64,000 bases of DNA, taken from JAAYED01 sp040772225. GTDB lineage: Bacteria; Chloroflexota; Anaerolineae; UBA1429. The DNA lies in assembly GCA_040772225.1 (NCBI GenBank), contig JAXGYO010000002.1, positions 434,001-498,000 of the forward strand. Direction: 5' to 3'. The position numbers were made by a program, and so were the translations under genes. Below, piece after piece: positions 8,302 to 17,065 of this stretch. The notes beneath the pieces are model-generated. The model saw nothing but the letters and a program-made list of their open reading frames with translations, ran no database searches and was not told the DNA's origin. Within the stretch, counting starts at the first letter, position 1. The number at the start of each line of letters is the position of its first letter.

Positions 8302-8992
8302 ATTCCCCCCTGGAAGTACGGTCTGCAACCAGGTCTAGAATCGCACCCACGACCTGGTCGACATCGAGCCGCGTTGTGTCCAGATAGACGGCCCCTTTTG
8401 CCTGGCTGAGCGGGGCCACCTCGCGGGAACTGTCGATCTCATCCCGCCGCGCCAAATCTGCTACCACATCCTCAAACCGCACCTCCGTGCCGCGCCCCAC
8501 GGACTCGACAAAGCGACGCCGAGCGCGCTCGTGCAGTGATGCATCCAGAAACACCTTGAGCTCGGCCTCTGGCAGGACCACGCTCCCAATATCTCGCCCG
8601 ACCATTACCACGGCGCCACGCAGGCCAATCCGCCGCTGCTGTGCTGTGAGTGCTGCGCGCACTCCACGATAGGCCGAGACGGGAGAGACTTTACGATTCA
8701 CCGCGGCATCCCTGATGCTCCACGTGATGTCCACGCCATCGGCCCGCACGGTATATTGCCTGCCATCATCAACCGAGGGGGGTTCAACCTGGATATCGAG
8801 GCGCTCAGCCAGATCTGTTATCGCAGGCTCGTCGGCAATCGCGATGCCACGATCGAGCGCAGCCCAGGTCACCGCACGGTACATAACGCCCGTATCAAAA
8901 TACAGATAACCCAGCGCGTTGGCGATGCGCTCGCCGATCGTGCTCTTGCCCGACGCCGCAGGCCCATCAATCGCGATCGTGATCTGTGTCAA
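8288..8992 (-). CDS. cmk: Cytidylate kinase
   Basis: CMP kinase phosphorylates CMP and dCMP using ATP. The P-loop IAIDGPAASGKST lies close to the N terminus, followed by YFDTGVMYRAVTW, the CMP-binding segment, and VVMVGRDIGSVVLPEA, the family's GRDIG motif. I prefer the TTG start at 8992, which gives the usual short N terminus (LTQITIAIDG) and has GAGAG upstream. A longer frame from a TTG at 9028 would overlap rluB by 62 bases. The gene overlaps both neighbours, so translation is probably coupled. Pairing with an RluB-type gene is common in bacteria. Confidence 0.92.
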   Translation of the reverse strand: MTQITIAIDGPAASGKSTIGERIANALGYLYFDTGVMYRAVTWAALDRGIAIADEPAITDLAERLDIQVEPPSVDDGRQYTVRADGVDITWSIRDAAVNRKVSPVSAYRGVRAALTAQQRRIGLRGAVVMVGRDIGSVVLPEAELKVFLDASLHERARRRFVESVGRGTEVRFEDVVADLARRDEIDSSREVAPLSQAKGAVYLDTTRLDVDQVVGAILDLVADRTSRGEYAKA

Positions 8993-9767
8993 TCTTGCTC
9001 TCTTTTCGATCCAGCCCAACTTGGTCAAGCAGCCGTAAAATCTCGTTCCGGTTCAGGCGTCGATGCTGGCCTGGCTCCAATGCCCCCAGTTCGAGCCCTG
9101 CAATCCTCACCCTGATGAGCCTTATCACCGGCAATCCCAGACTCCCCAACATCTCGCGTATCTCGCGCTTGTGACCCTCTGAGAGCAGGACACCGATCCA
9201 CTCACAGCCCTCGGGTACGGGTTCGCCGCGCCAGCGCCAACCAGGGCCGAGGTCTAATACGCGGGCTTGCGCCGGCCGAGCCTTGCCTGGTAGCGCGATA
9301 CCCTGCTCAAGAGCAGCAATTTCCTCGGTCCTTATCCTGCCCTGGACAAGCACACGATACTCCTTCTCCTGCCCGTAGCGGGGATGAGTCAGCCGCAGTG
9401 CCAGCTCGCCATCATTTGTCAAGAGAATCAAGCCCTCGCTATCGCGATCGAGGCGCCCGACAGGATACAGGCGCGGCCCCGGGGGCAGGAGTTCGACCAG
9501 CATGTGTCCGCCATGCGGGTCCTGGTTGGATGACAGATACCCGGCGGGCTTGTAGAGCGCAACGTAGGTGAGCGCCTCAGCCTGGCCAAGCAACCTGCCA
9601 TCCACAGTAACCCGATCGATAGTCGGATCGACGCGAGTGCCGAGCTCAGTCACGATCCGTCCATTGACAGCCACTCTACCCTGTATGATCATGGCCTCAC
9701 TGGCGCGTCGGGAAGCCACTCCGGCCTGTGCCATCACCTTCTGCAGCCGTTCACCCTCATTGGGCAT
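8967..9767 (-). CDS. rluB: RsuA/RluB-family rRNA pseudouridine synthase
   Basis: The product has an N-terminal S4 RNA-binding domain (RLQKVMAQAGVASRRASE, VNGRIVTELGTRVDP) followed by the pseudouridine synthase catalytic domain with the GRLDRDSEGLILLTNDG motif, whose aspartate is the nucleophile. Enzymes of this family modify a single uridine in 16S or 23S rRNA. The RluB assignment rests on the cmk neighbour rather than on a diagnostic residue. The ATG at 9767 was chosen because it places the S4 domain at the N terminus; a TTG lies 15 bases upstream. It overlaps the end of the carboxypeptidase gene by 11 bases. Confidence 0.88.
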   Translation of the reverse strand: MPNEGERLQKVMAQAGVASRRASEAMIIQGRVAVNGRIVTELGTRVDPTIDRVTVDGRLLGQAEALTYVALYKPAGYLSSNQDPHGGHMLVELLPPGPRLYPVGRLDRDSEGLILLTNDGELALRLTHPRYGQEKEYRVLVQGRIRTEEIAALEQGIALPGKARPAQARVLDLGPGWRWRGEPVPEGCEWIGVLLSEGHKREIREMLGSLGLPVIRLIRVRIAGLELGALEPGQHRRLNRNEILRLLDQVGLDRKESKIDTDHDRD

Positions 9768-10851
9768 AGAGCGGAGCCTCAACCAGCGGCCGCCCGGCCA
9801 GGTAGATCTCGAGTGTCCCGATCGGCTCGTCCTCGCCGGGTTGTGCCACCGGATTGGTGATGCGGCGTACCATTGTAACTGAGCCCATCTGCCAGGATCG
9901 AACGAGCATCGTTAGCGGCTCACGCAAACCGAAAGAATGGACCTGCCCCTCGGTATCCACATAGCGGTTGAGCGGCGTTTTGGGTAGATCGAAATGCAGC
10001 TCTGCATAGTGCGCGTAAAAGTGATCCAGCAGCGCAGTCGAATCCATGTACCGATCTGTCGATCCAAGCACAACCGACAACGCGCTACCCTGCGGGCGTT
10101 CCACCAGCGTAATAAGACATTCGCCCGCCAGTTCCTCCGTACCCGTCTTGACGCCAATGGCACCGGGGTACCGGGTGAGCATCTCGTTTGTGTTGACCAG
10201 CCTGCGATCGGCGGCGATCGTTTCGGACGTCCCAAGAATCTCTCGCAACAGCGGGATGCTCTCTGCATACAGCGCAATCTGTGCCATGTCCCAGGCAGAC
10301 GTATAGTTCTCTTCGGCATCCAACCCGTGGGGATTGGCAAAGTGCGTATTGCGCAGCCCCCAGCGCTCTACCCACTCATTCATCCAGCCAACGAACACGC
10401 CTTCGGTTCCCCCCAGGCTCCTGGCGATGGTCACGCCAGCCGTATTGTCAGAGGGCACCAGGAGCACGTATAACATGTCGTACAGTGACAGGCTCTCTTG
10501 TTCCTGAAGACCGATCATCGTCCAGATAGCCAGGTCCTCTTTCGTGACGGTCATCATCTGGTCCAGGTCGCCCTGCTCCAGCGCCACAAGCGCCGTGACG
10601 AGTTTCGTCAGGCTGGCGGGAGCACGCCGCGCATGTTCATTATGTGCTAGAATGACCTGGCCTGTTGTGGGGTTCACAAGCAGAGCCGCAGCAGCAGTAA
10701 CGCTCGGGACAGGGTCATCCCGCATAAGAGCGACCTGCTGTGGAGTCAGCCACTTGACCGCCACATCAGAATCGGTCAGGCGCGGCGGACCAAATCCGAC
10801 AGACGAAGCAGCCAGAATGATCAGCAGTAGAATGAGCAGTCGACGTGGCAC
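9757..10851 (-). CDS. D-alanyl-D-alanine carboxypeptidase (peptidase S11 family)
   Basis: The 364-residue protein starts with a hydrophobic signal segment (MPRRLLILLLIILAASSVGF), so it acts outside the cytoplasmic membrane. It carries all three penicillin-binding motifs of the S11 family: S80-x-x-K83 (ASLTK), S134-D-N136 (PSDN) and K235-T-G237 (GVKTG). Such enzymes remove the terminal D-alanine of peptidoglycan pentapeptides and limit cross-linking. The GTG start is preceded by GGAGG. It is the first gene of a run with rluB, cmk and the DUF512 gene, and has its own promoter. The C-terminal part resembles the PBP5-associated beta domain. The retained signal segment could act as an anchor. Confidence 0.9.
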   Translation of the reverse strand: MPRRLLILLLIILAASSVGFGPPRLTDSDVAVKWLTPQQVALMRDDPVPSVTAAAALLVNPTTGQVILAHNEHARRAPASLTKLVTALVALEQGDLDQMMTVTKEDLAIWTMIGLQEQESLSLYDMLYVLLVPSDNTAGVTIARSLGGTEGVFVGWMNEWVERWGLRNTHFANPHGLDAEENYTSAWDMAQIALYAESIPLLREILGTSETIAADRRLVNTNEMLTRYPGAIGVKTGTEELAGECLITLVERPQGSALSVVLGSTDRYMDSTALLDHFYAHYAELHFDLPKTPLNRYVDTEGQVHSFGLREPLTMLVRSWQMGSVTMVRRITNPVAQPGEDEPIGTLEIYLAGRPLVEAPLYAQ

Positions 10852-10880
10852 GTTGCCTCCACCCTTTCACACTGCGGATC

Positions 10881-10909
10881 ATTCTATACAGTGAGCAAGA
10901 CAGCGTCAA
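10881..10909 (-). promoter_or_regulatory. Promoter of the carboxypeptidase-rluB-cmk-DUF512 run
   Basis: On the minus strand TTGACG (10909-10904), a 17-base spacer and TAGAAT (10886-10881) lie about 30 bases before the GTG start. No equally good promoter is visible just ahead of glmS, so this run may continue into the ribozyme and glmS. Confidence 0.65.
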
Positions 10910-10983
10910 AAGGCCTGGCGGGGCAGCCACTGACTGGAGACCTCAAGGTGCATGACCCCAAAGGAAAGAGCATCAGCCGTTTC

Positions 10984-11012
10984 TTGACAAGTATACCCCC
11001 CTATGGTATATT
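10984..11012 (+). promoter_or_regulatory. Promoter of the sulfur-carrier fusion gene
   Basis: TTGACA (10984-10989), a 17-base spacer and TATATT (11007-11012) make a near-consensus promoter. The spacer and the first bases of the -10 box are occupied by a CsoR/CstR-like inverted repeat. Confidence 0.8.
10992..11010 (+). promoter_or_regulatory. CsoR/CstR-like operator overlapping the promoter
   Basis: TATACC (10992-10997) and GGTATA (11005-11010) are perfect inverted arms around a C-rich centre. This resembles the ATACCC...GGGTAT type of operator bound by copper-sensing CsoR and persulfide-sensing CstR repressors. It covers most of the spacer and part of the -10 box, as a repressor site should. 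The downstream gene is sulfur-related, which favours a CstR-like sensor. The regulator itself is not in the window. Confidence 0.6.
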
Positions 11013-11051
11013 GTGCAAAGTTTCACAGGTTCTGTCACCTTGGGAGGATGA

Positions 11052-13550
11052 ATGAGCACCATCGTCATCGTGGGCGGAGTGGCCGGAGGGGCAACGGCAG
11101 CCACGCGGCTGCGCAGGTTGGATGAATCGGCCAACATCGTGCTGATCGAACGCGGAGAACACGTCTCGTTTGCCAACTGCGGACTTCCCTACCATGTAGG
11201 AGGAGTTATCAGCCGGCGTGATAGCCTTCTGATGGCAACGCCAGAGATCCTTGAGGGCAACTTTAACATTGACGTGCGCGTGCGTCAGGAGGTCACCTCC
11301 ATCGATCCCGGGGCGCACCGGGTCACTGTGCGCGTGCTCTCTACGGATACCGAGTACCAACTTGAATACGACAAGCTCCTCCTCTCGCCGGGGGCCAGCC
11401 CGGTGGTGCCACCGCTTCCTGGCCTGGACCTTGAAGGCGTCTATACGCTGCGGAACATCCCGGATATGGATGCGATCATCGCGCGGATAGACGAGCACGG
11501 TGCCAAAGACGCTCTGGTGGTTGGAGGCGGGTTCATCGGGCTCGAGATGGCGGAGAACCTGCATGCCCGAGGCCTGAACGTTGCGCTCGTGGAGATGCTG
11601 CCTCAGGTGATGGCCACAATTGACCCGGATATGGCAGCGATGGTCCATCGCGAACTGAGGCGGCAGAACGTCCGGCTTGCGCTGGGCGACGGCCTGGAGT
11701 CCATCACGCGCGCTGATAGCGGCCGCCTGAAGGTGAATCTTGCCAGCGGCCGTGCGGCGGAGGCCGACCTGGTCATTCTTTCCATCGGCGTGCGTCCCGA
11801 GAGCAAGCTGGCCCGCGATGCCGGCCTTGAGCTGGGGCCGCGCGGACACATCGTTGTGGACGACCAGATGCGCACTTCCAATCCCGACATCCTCGCGGTG
11901 GGTGACGCGATCCAGGTCAGGGACCCCGTCACCGGGCGCCTGACTGCCGTCGCGCTGGCCGGACCGGCCAACCGCCAGGCGCGCATCGCCGCGGATGTAA
12001 TCGCAGGCCGAGCATCGGCCTACCGAGGGACCATTGGCACCTCTATCGCCAAGGTCTTTGACCTCGTGGTTACCGGAACCGGCGCCAGCAGCCTCACGCT
12101 CGACCAGGCGGGTATCCCCTACGTCACCAGCGTCACGCAAAGCTACGACCACGCCAGCTATTACCCGGGCGGCACTTACCAGACGATCAAGCTGATCTAC
12201 TCTCCCGAGGACGGACGCGTGCTCGGAGCACAGGCGGTGGGCATCAATGCCATTGACCGCACGATCGACGTGATCGCTACAGCCATCACCAATCGCGCTA
12301 CGGTTTACGACCTCGAACACCTCGAGCTCGCATATGCCCCGCCATATGGCGCCGCCAAGGATCCGGTGAACGTAGCAGGCTATGTCGCCGCTGGCCGGCT
12401 CAGGGGAGACTCCACGGCGGTAACTTATCGCCAGGTCATGGACCGCGACCCCGAGCGCACAGGCCTGCTCGATGTGCGCACCGACCTGGAATGGGATCTG
12501 GGCCATTTCCAGGACGCGATACACATTCCTCAGGACCAGCTCAGAAGACGGTTGAGCGAACTGGATCCCAAGCGCGAATGGATCCTCTATTGCTCAGTAG
12601 GTCAGCGTTCCTATGCAGCAGAGCGCATCCTAAAGCAGCACGGGTTCATGGCCGCGACCCTTAGCGGCGGGTACTCGCTGTACCACACGGTCACCGAGCA
12701 GCAGGACAACTGGGACTCGTGGAACCCTTCGCCCAAGGCCGTTGGGGCATTGCTCGAATCCGAGCCGACCATCCAGGCCGCCGCTCCTGTCCTCAAGCCA
12801 GCACCCGGCGTTGCACTGCCCATGCTCGAGCTCGATGCCTGCGGGCTGCAGTGCCCCGGACCGATCATGGCTGTCTACAAGCGCATGCAGGAAATGCCCG
12901 AGGGACAGCATATCCAGGTCCAAGCCACTGACCCTGGCTTTGCCCGTGACATCGCCACCTGGGCAGAACACACCGGTAACTCGCTACTGGATCTTCGCCA
13001 GGAGAAGGGTACCATCACGGCTGTACTGGCTAAAGGCAAGGCAACCCCTGAGCTGCATCTCAGTGAGTCTGGAGCGTTGCCGCGCGCCAAGACGATGATT
13101 GTCTTTTCCGGAAACCTTGACAACGCCATGGCCGCCATGATCATCGCCAATGGCGCAGCAGCGATGGGCCAGCCTGTGAGTATGTTCTTTACCTTCTGGG
13201 GCCTGAATATCCTGCGCAAGCCTGAGGCGGTTCGCGTAGAAAAGACCTTTATCGAGAAGATGTTCGGTTGGATGATGCCCAGAGGGGCGCGAAAACTGGA
13301 GCTCTCCAACCTCAACATGGCGGGCATGGGCACCGCGCTGATGAAGCGCGTCATGAAGGCCAAGAACATCGACTCGCTCGAATCCCTGATCGCCTCCGCC
13401 CAGCAGGCGGGGGTCAAGCTGATCGCCTGTCAGATGACCATGGATATGATGGGCATCAAGGAAGAGGAACTGATCGACGGCGTGGAGATCGGCGGCGTGG
13501 CCACCATGCTGGGAGAGACCGACAAGAGCAACGCCACCTGGTTCATCTAA
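11052..13550 (+). CDS. CoA-disulfide reductase/rhodanese/TusA/DsrE four-domain fusion
   Basis: The 832-residue cytoplasmic protein strings four sulfur-handling modules together. Residues 1 to about 450 are an FAD/NAD(P) disulfide reductase of the CoA-disulfide reductase type, with the single redox Cys43 in FANCGLPYHVGG and an ILAVGDA FAD motif. About 455-550 is a rhodanese domain with active-site Cys514 (YCSVGQRS). About 592-665 is a TusA sulfur carrier, with C601 in CGLQCPGP. About 675-832 is a DsrE-like domain with a conserved-looking Cys793 (ACQMTMD). Reduction of CoA-persulfide or disulfide followed by relay of sulfane sulfur along the chain is the likely role. The start follows GGAGG. 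It is monocistronic, with its own promoter, operator and terminator. Confidence 0.93.
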   Translation: MSTIVIVGGVAGGATAATRLRRLDESANIVLIERGEHVSFANCGLPYHVGGVISRRDSLLMATPEILEGNFNIDVRVRQEVTSIDPGAHRVTVRVLSTDTEYQLEYDKLLLSPGASPVVPPLPGLDLEGVYTLRNIPDMDAIIARIDEHGAKDALVVGGGFIGLEMAENLHARGLNVALVEMLPQVMATIDPDMAAMVHRELRRQNVRLALGDGLESITRADSGRLKVNLASGRAAEADLVILSIGVRPESKLARDAGLELGPRGHIVVDDQMRTSNPDILAVGDAIQVRDPVTGRLTAVALAGPANRQARIAADVIAGRASAYRGTIGTSIAKVFDLVVTGTGASSLTLDQAGIPYVTSVTQSYDHASYYPGGTYQTIKLIYSPEDGRVLGAQAVGINAIDRTIDVIATAITNRATVYDLEHLELAYAPPYGAAKDPVNVAGYVAAGRLRGDSTAVTYRQVMDRDPERTGLLDVRTDLEWDLGHFQDAIHIPQDQLRRRLSELDPKREWILYCSVGQRSYAAERILKQHGFMAATLSGGYSLYHTVTEQQDNWDSWNPSPKAVGALLESEPTIQAAAPVLKPAPGVALPMLELDACGLQCPGPIMAVYKRMQEMPEGQHIQVQATDPGFARDIATWAEHTGNSLLDLRQEKGTITAVLAKGKATPELHLSESGALPRAKTMIVFSGNLDNAMAAMIIANGAAAMGQPVSMFFTFWGLNILRKPEAVRVEKTFIEKMFGWMMPRGARKLELSNLNMAGMGTALMKRVMKAKNIDSLESLIASAQQAGVKLIACQMTMDMMGIKEEELIDGVEIGGVATMLGETDKSNATWFI

Positions 13551-13568
13551 GCAAAACTCCCTGCGAAA

Positions 13569-13598
13569 AACGAGGCCACCAGTACCGGTGGCCTCGTT
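13569..13598. terminator. Bidirectional terminator between fusion gene and transglycosylase gene
   Basis: Twelve-base arms AACGAGGCCACC (13569-13580) and GGTGGCCTCGTT (13587-13598) with a six-base loop are preceded by AAA and followed by a T-poor but plausible tail. The hairpin sits between two convergent genes. Confidence 0.75.
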
Positions 13599-13617
13599 CG
13601 CGTTTCCTGTCTGCGGC

Positions 13618-16131
13618 TCAGCCGACGATATCCGGCCGGTACAGCTTGCGGTACCAGCTATAGTTCTCATAGATGAGCCGGACATAGTCCTGTGCCTGTT
13701 TTGACGGAAGTGTCTCGTAGAACAGATCGTGGTCCTGTATAGGTTCTCCACCCGTCCATGCCTTCAGGTTGCCGGGTCCGGCGTTATAGGCCACCAGTGC
13801 CGCGATCCAGTCACGATCATAGAGGTTCACCAGAAGCTCAAAAAACCACGCGCTATAGCGCAGGTTCAGATACGGTCGAAGCAATAAGCTCTCACGATAG
13901 TCTTCGGGCCCGATCTGCGAGGCGATCCACTCTCCGGTGGCCGGCATGATCTGCGCGAGGCCCAGAGCGCCGGCAGAGGAGCGGGCTTGAGGATCGAACA
14001 GGCTCTCCTGACGGATGAGAGACAGCATCAACAGGGGGTCGAGGTCATAGTGGCCCGCATATTCGGCCACAAGCCCTGTATAGAGGTTCGGATAGGAAAG
14101 TCGCCGCAAGGCTAGCGGGGGATCGCCGGCTCCGGCCTCGCGCCCCAGTCGCACAAGCCGCTGTGCACACCAGACCGATGTAGCGTACTCCCCCCAACCC
14201 GACGCCGCCCGCGCCAGATCGACGATAGCCAGCGGGTCATCCTTCAGCGCAGACCGCAGGCCCTGCAAGCTTTGCCTGGTCTCCACATACCAACCCAGAC
14301 TATGGAGAGCAGCAGCTTCGAGAAAGTGCGGATCGGTCGCAAGATCCACGGAGGCCGTGCCGGTCATCCAGGAGGAGGCCCACGCGATGAGGCCAGCCCA
14401 GTCCGCATCTGCGAGTTCACCGCCAACGATCTCGGGTTGCAGGCCAGAAGCCAGGCGAGGCGCTGTGTGCTTGAGCAGATCCGCTGCCCGCAAGCCATAG
14501 TACGAATCGGGTGCAACCCGCACAGCCTCCTGCCAGTAGATGTCGGCCTGCTCCATCTGCCCAGCCTGTTTCGCCGCCAATCCCATCCAGGTGATGAGGC
14601 GTGCTCGTAGCTCCACATCCGCGGTCGCATCGAGAAAAGTCCGCCAGGTGGTGCTCGCCGCATAGGGATCACCCTGCGCATAGTGAGCAAGCCCCTGCCG
14701 GAAAGCCGCATCAGCGGCCCGTTCATCGGCCGGATACTTGGTTGCCAGCAGGCCATAGTAATCAGAGGCCAGCGACCAGCTGCCTGCTTTCTCCGAAGCA
14801 ATCGCCGCCTCCCAGAGCGCCTCCGCGGCACGCGGATGGTCCGGATGATTGACATAGAACTCGTGGTAGAACCCCGAGGCATCGCTGCCGCTGGCGCTAA
14901 TTGTCCATGCCTTGGCCAGCCAGGCATTGCCTAGCAATTCCTGATCGCCGGCATTATCAATAGCGACATCATAGTGCGCCAGAGCATCCTCATAGTCGCC
15001 CTGTTTGGCCAGAGTCATGCCCAGATAGTAATGTGCCTCGGCCTCGCCTCGCTCAGGTTCTGCGTCGATATAGTAGTTCAGGTACTCGCGAGCGAGATTG
15101 TACTCTTGTGCGTTATAGTGGATCTTGCCCCGCGTGAGGTCCGTGAGCACCCGGGCTGCGGTCGTATCGGTCAGCGTGCCCGCCGCGCCGATCTCACCCG
15201 TTGCCAAATCTGGCAGAGCGACCAACTCCTGCAGCGCGAGATACGCGGCGAACGAGTCCGGCTCGGTGTTGGCTACCTCGAAAAAGGCCGCAACCGCCTC
15301 ATCCTCATGGCTGGCCTCGCGCAGCGTCTCCCCCTTGTAGTGGGTCACGAGCGCACGATACTCCGGTAGCTCGGCAAACGAGAGAATCTGGTCATACACC
15401 GCCAGCGCGCTGTTTGGGTCGCTGTTGGCACGGTAGGCGCTGGCAAGTTTGGCCAGCACCTCGGCGCGGAAAGATGGCTCCAAACGGGTCGTATCGATGC
15501 GTTGCAACGCTTGAAGCTGTCCAGTCAAGTCACCGATCGCCTCACGGTCCCGTGCAACACGCCACCAGACATAGGGGGCGGCCCTGTCATCCAGTTCGAG
15601 ATACCGGGTGAGCGACTCGGCCGCACCGCTGTAATCTCCCGACGCCTCCTGCGCTGTCCCAAGCAAGCCCAACGCCTGTGCCCGGTACTCCGGTCTGGTC
15701 TGCAGTGCAGCGACCCAGGAAGCCTGGGCAATGGCCATGTCCGCCTGATCTGCCTGCAGATACACGCGCCCAAGCTCGAGCACTGCCGGTATCCGGACCT
15801 CTTCGGGGCTGTCCTCTGTGACCTGCCTCCACAGTGAGATCGCGAGCTCCAGATCACCCTCAAAACGCGCCAGCTCTGCACGGTCTATCAGTTCCTGTAG
15901 CCCTGGATCGATGGCAGGCTCTGTAGCAGGAGTCGCGGAAGGGGCAATAGAGGGAACCTCCATCTGACGCGTTGCCGTCTCAACCGGTGTGCTCTCGGTG
16001 GGGGCAAGAGGGACGGTGTCCACCGTTTCCGGAACGTTGGGAGATGCCTGCTCGGGCGCGTCGCACCCGGCCGGCAGGATTGCCAGCAGAACGGTCAACG
16101 CTATCACGCAGATTCGCATGAGTCTGTTCAC
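13618..16131 (-). CDS. Soluble-lytic-transglycosylase-type lipoprotein with TPR-like repeats
   Basis: The protein begins with a lipoprotein signal (MRICVIALTVLLAILPAGC), so it is probably anchored to the outer face of the membrane by its cysteine. A threonine- and proline-rich linker is followed by a long alpha-helical region with many TPR-like units (for example AEAHYYLGMTLAKQGDYEDA), as in Slt70. The C-terminal lysozyme-like domain has SLIRQESLFDPQA with the catalytic glutamate, and GALGLAQIMPATG. It should cleave peptidoglycan glycan strands to 1,6-anhydromuropeptides. The GTG at 16131 overlaps the TGA of the upstream methyltransferase (GTGA), suggesting coupling. The ATG at 16119 is an equally possible start. 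Confidence 0.9.
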   Translation of the reverse strand: MNRLMRICVIALTVLLAILPAGCDAPEQASPNVPETVDTVPLAPTESTPVETATRQMEVPSIAPSATPATEPAIDPGLQELIDRAELARFEGDLELAISLWRQVTEDSPEEVRIPAVLELGRVYLQADQADMAIAQASWVAALQTRPEYRAQALGLLGTAQEASGDYSGAAESLTRYLELDDRAAPYVWWRVARDREAIGDLTGQLQALQRIDTTRLEPSFRAEVLAKLASAYRANSDPNSALAVYDQILSFAELPEYRALVTHYKGETLREASHEDEAVAAFFEVANTEPDSFAAYLALQELVALPDLATGEIGAAGTLTDTTAARVLTDLTRGKIHYNAQEYNLAREYLNYYIDAEPERGEAEAHYYLGMTLAKQGDYEDALAHYDVAIDNAGDQELLGNAWLAKAWTISASGSDASGFYHEFYVNHPDHPRAAEALWEAAIASEKAGSWSLASDYYGLLATKYPADERAADAAFRQGLAHYAQGDPYAASTTWRTFLDATADVELRARLITWMGLAAKQAGQMEQADIYWQEAVRVAPDSYYGLRAADLLKHTAPRLASGLQPEIVGGELADADWAGLIAWASSWMTGTASVDLATDPHFLEAAALHSLGWYVETRQSLQGLRSALKDDPLAIVDLARAASGWGEYATSVWCAQRLVRLGREAGAGDPPLALRRLSYPNLYTGLVAEYAGHYDLDPLLMLSLIRQESLFDPQARSSAGALGLAQIMPATGEWIASQIGPEDYRESLLLRPYLNLRYSAWFFELLVNLYDRDWIAALVAYNAGPGNLKAWTGGEPIQDHDLFYETLPSKQAQDYVRLIYENYSWYRKLYRPDIVG

Positions 16132-16940
16132 GCTTGCGCTTGCCCTCGTGACATCATTGCACCCCCGGGTCTGCGAGCTACCCAAAAGACCCGCGGTGTG
16201 AACTCGTCCGGCGCCTCTGTGCTGAAACAAGCATAGCTCGCTTCAACCTTTAGCCCGGCGTCAGTGAGCAGCGTGGAAACGTGTTCAGAGGGATAAGCCT
16301 GCTCCACGTGTGTCTCTTGAATCTTGCGATAGAGCTCTCCTGCCCGCTCAAAGCAGGTCACCTGGACTGTGGATCGGTGCCGCACATAGTCGTGCCGGCT
16401 GGCCATAATGACAGTGATCTCCGGCGTATCTGTCACATAGGTACCCTCGTCCCAGTAGGTCTCCAGGGCATAGGCCGTATTCATGTCGCAAAGAAACAGC
16501 CCCCCGGGCCGAAGAGCGGCGTGAACTCTGCGGAACACGGCCAGCAGGTCGTCGCTTGTCAGCATATAGTTGAGACTATCATAGAGGCAGGTCGCCAGAT
16601 CCACGGGCGTCTGCAGTTCAAAGCGGCGCATGTCCGCCTGCTGCCATTCGATCTGCCCGGCTGGAATGCTGTCACCCAAGAGCTGCATCTTCTGCCTGGC
16701 CTCCGCGAGCATCGCCTCGGAGCCGTCCACGCCGACCACTGTCCAACCCTGCAAAGCCATGGCGATTGCCACGGTCCCGGTCCCGCAGGCCAGGTCGAGC
16801 ATTGCCCCCTTGGGGACGGGATGGCGCTCCAGAATGCGTGCGAGGTACGGGATCATCTGCTCACTGAACGCGATCTGCCCGGAGGCATCGTACACCGTGG
16901 CATAGTCTCGGTAGATAGTCAACGGTCGCGTGCTCCTCAT
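16128..16940 (-). CDS. Class I SAM-dependent methyltransferase
   Basis: The 270-residue product has the Rossmann-like methyltransferase core: motif I LDLACGTGTVAIAM, motif II VVGVDGSEAML with the ribose-binding acidic residue, and a downstream QQADMRRF segment. The substrate cannot be predicted. It is upstream of the lytic transglycosylase gene with a four-base overlap, so they are probably cotranscribed, though a functional link is not obvious. The start ATG has no clear Shine-Dalgarno sequence. A TTGACG-18-TATAAT promoter lies about 40 bases upstream and is divergent from the GNAT promoter. Confidence 0.85.
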   Translation of the reverse strand: MRSTRPLTIYRDYATVYDASGQIAFSEQMIPYLARILERHPVPKGAMLDLACGTGTVAIAMALQGWTVVGVDGSEAMLAEARQKMQLLGDSIPAGQIEWQQADMRRFELQTPVDLATCLYDSLNYMLTSDDLLAVFRRVHAALRPGGLFLCDMNTAYALETYWDEGTYVTDTPEITVIMASRHDYVRHRSTVQVTCFERAGELYRKIQETHVEQAYPSEHVSTLLTDAGLKVEASYACFSTEAPDEFTPRVFWVARRPGGAMMSRGQAQA

Positions 16941-16977
16941 ATGCGAGCGATAGGCGGCAGACTGGCAAGATGTCGCG

Positions 16978-17007
16978 ATTATAAGGGCGCGGGGCTTTCG
17001 GCGTCAA
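16978..17007 (-). promoter_or_regulatory. Promoter of the methyltransferase-transglycosylase pair
   Basis: On the minus strand TTGACG (17007-17002), an 18-base spacer and TATAAT (16983-16978). The expected transcript starts near 16971. Confidence 0.65.
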
Positions 17008-17030
17008 CCAGCGCAACCGCGTGTGCTGTG

Positions 17031-17058
17031 TTGACAGCGCCTTGCACCAGAATATACT
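17031..17058 (+). promoter_or_regulatory. Promoter of the GNAT-TVP38 pair, giving a leaderless message
   Basis: TTGACA (17031-17036), a 16-base spacer and TATACT (17053-17058). The ATG at 17066 is only eight bases after the -10 box, so transcription should start at or next to the start codon. An inverted repeat at 17072-17084 lies just downstream. Confidence 0.7.
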
Positions 17059-17065
17059 GGCGCCC

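Noticed and set aside
11001..12524. 507-residue minus-strand open frame opposite the sulfur-relay fusion
   Set aside because: Antisense to intact reductase and rhodanese domains, begins and ends in unrelated places, and has no motif; a GC-skew shadow.
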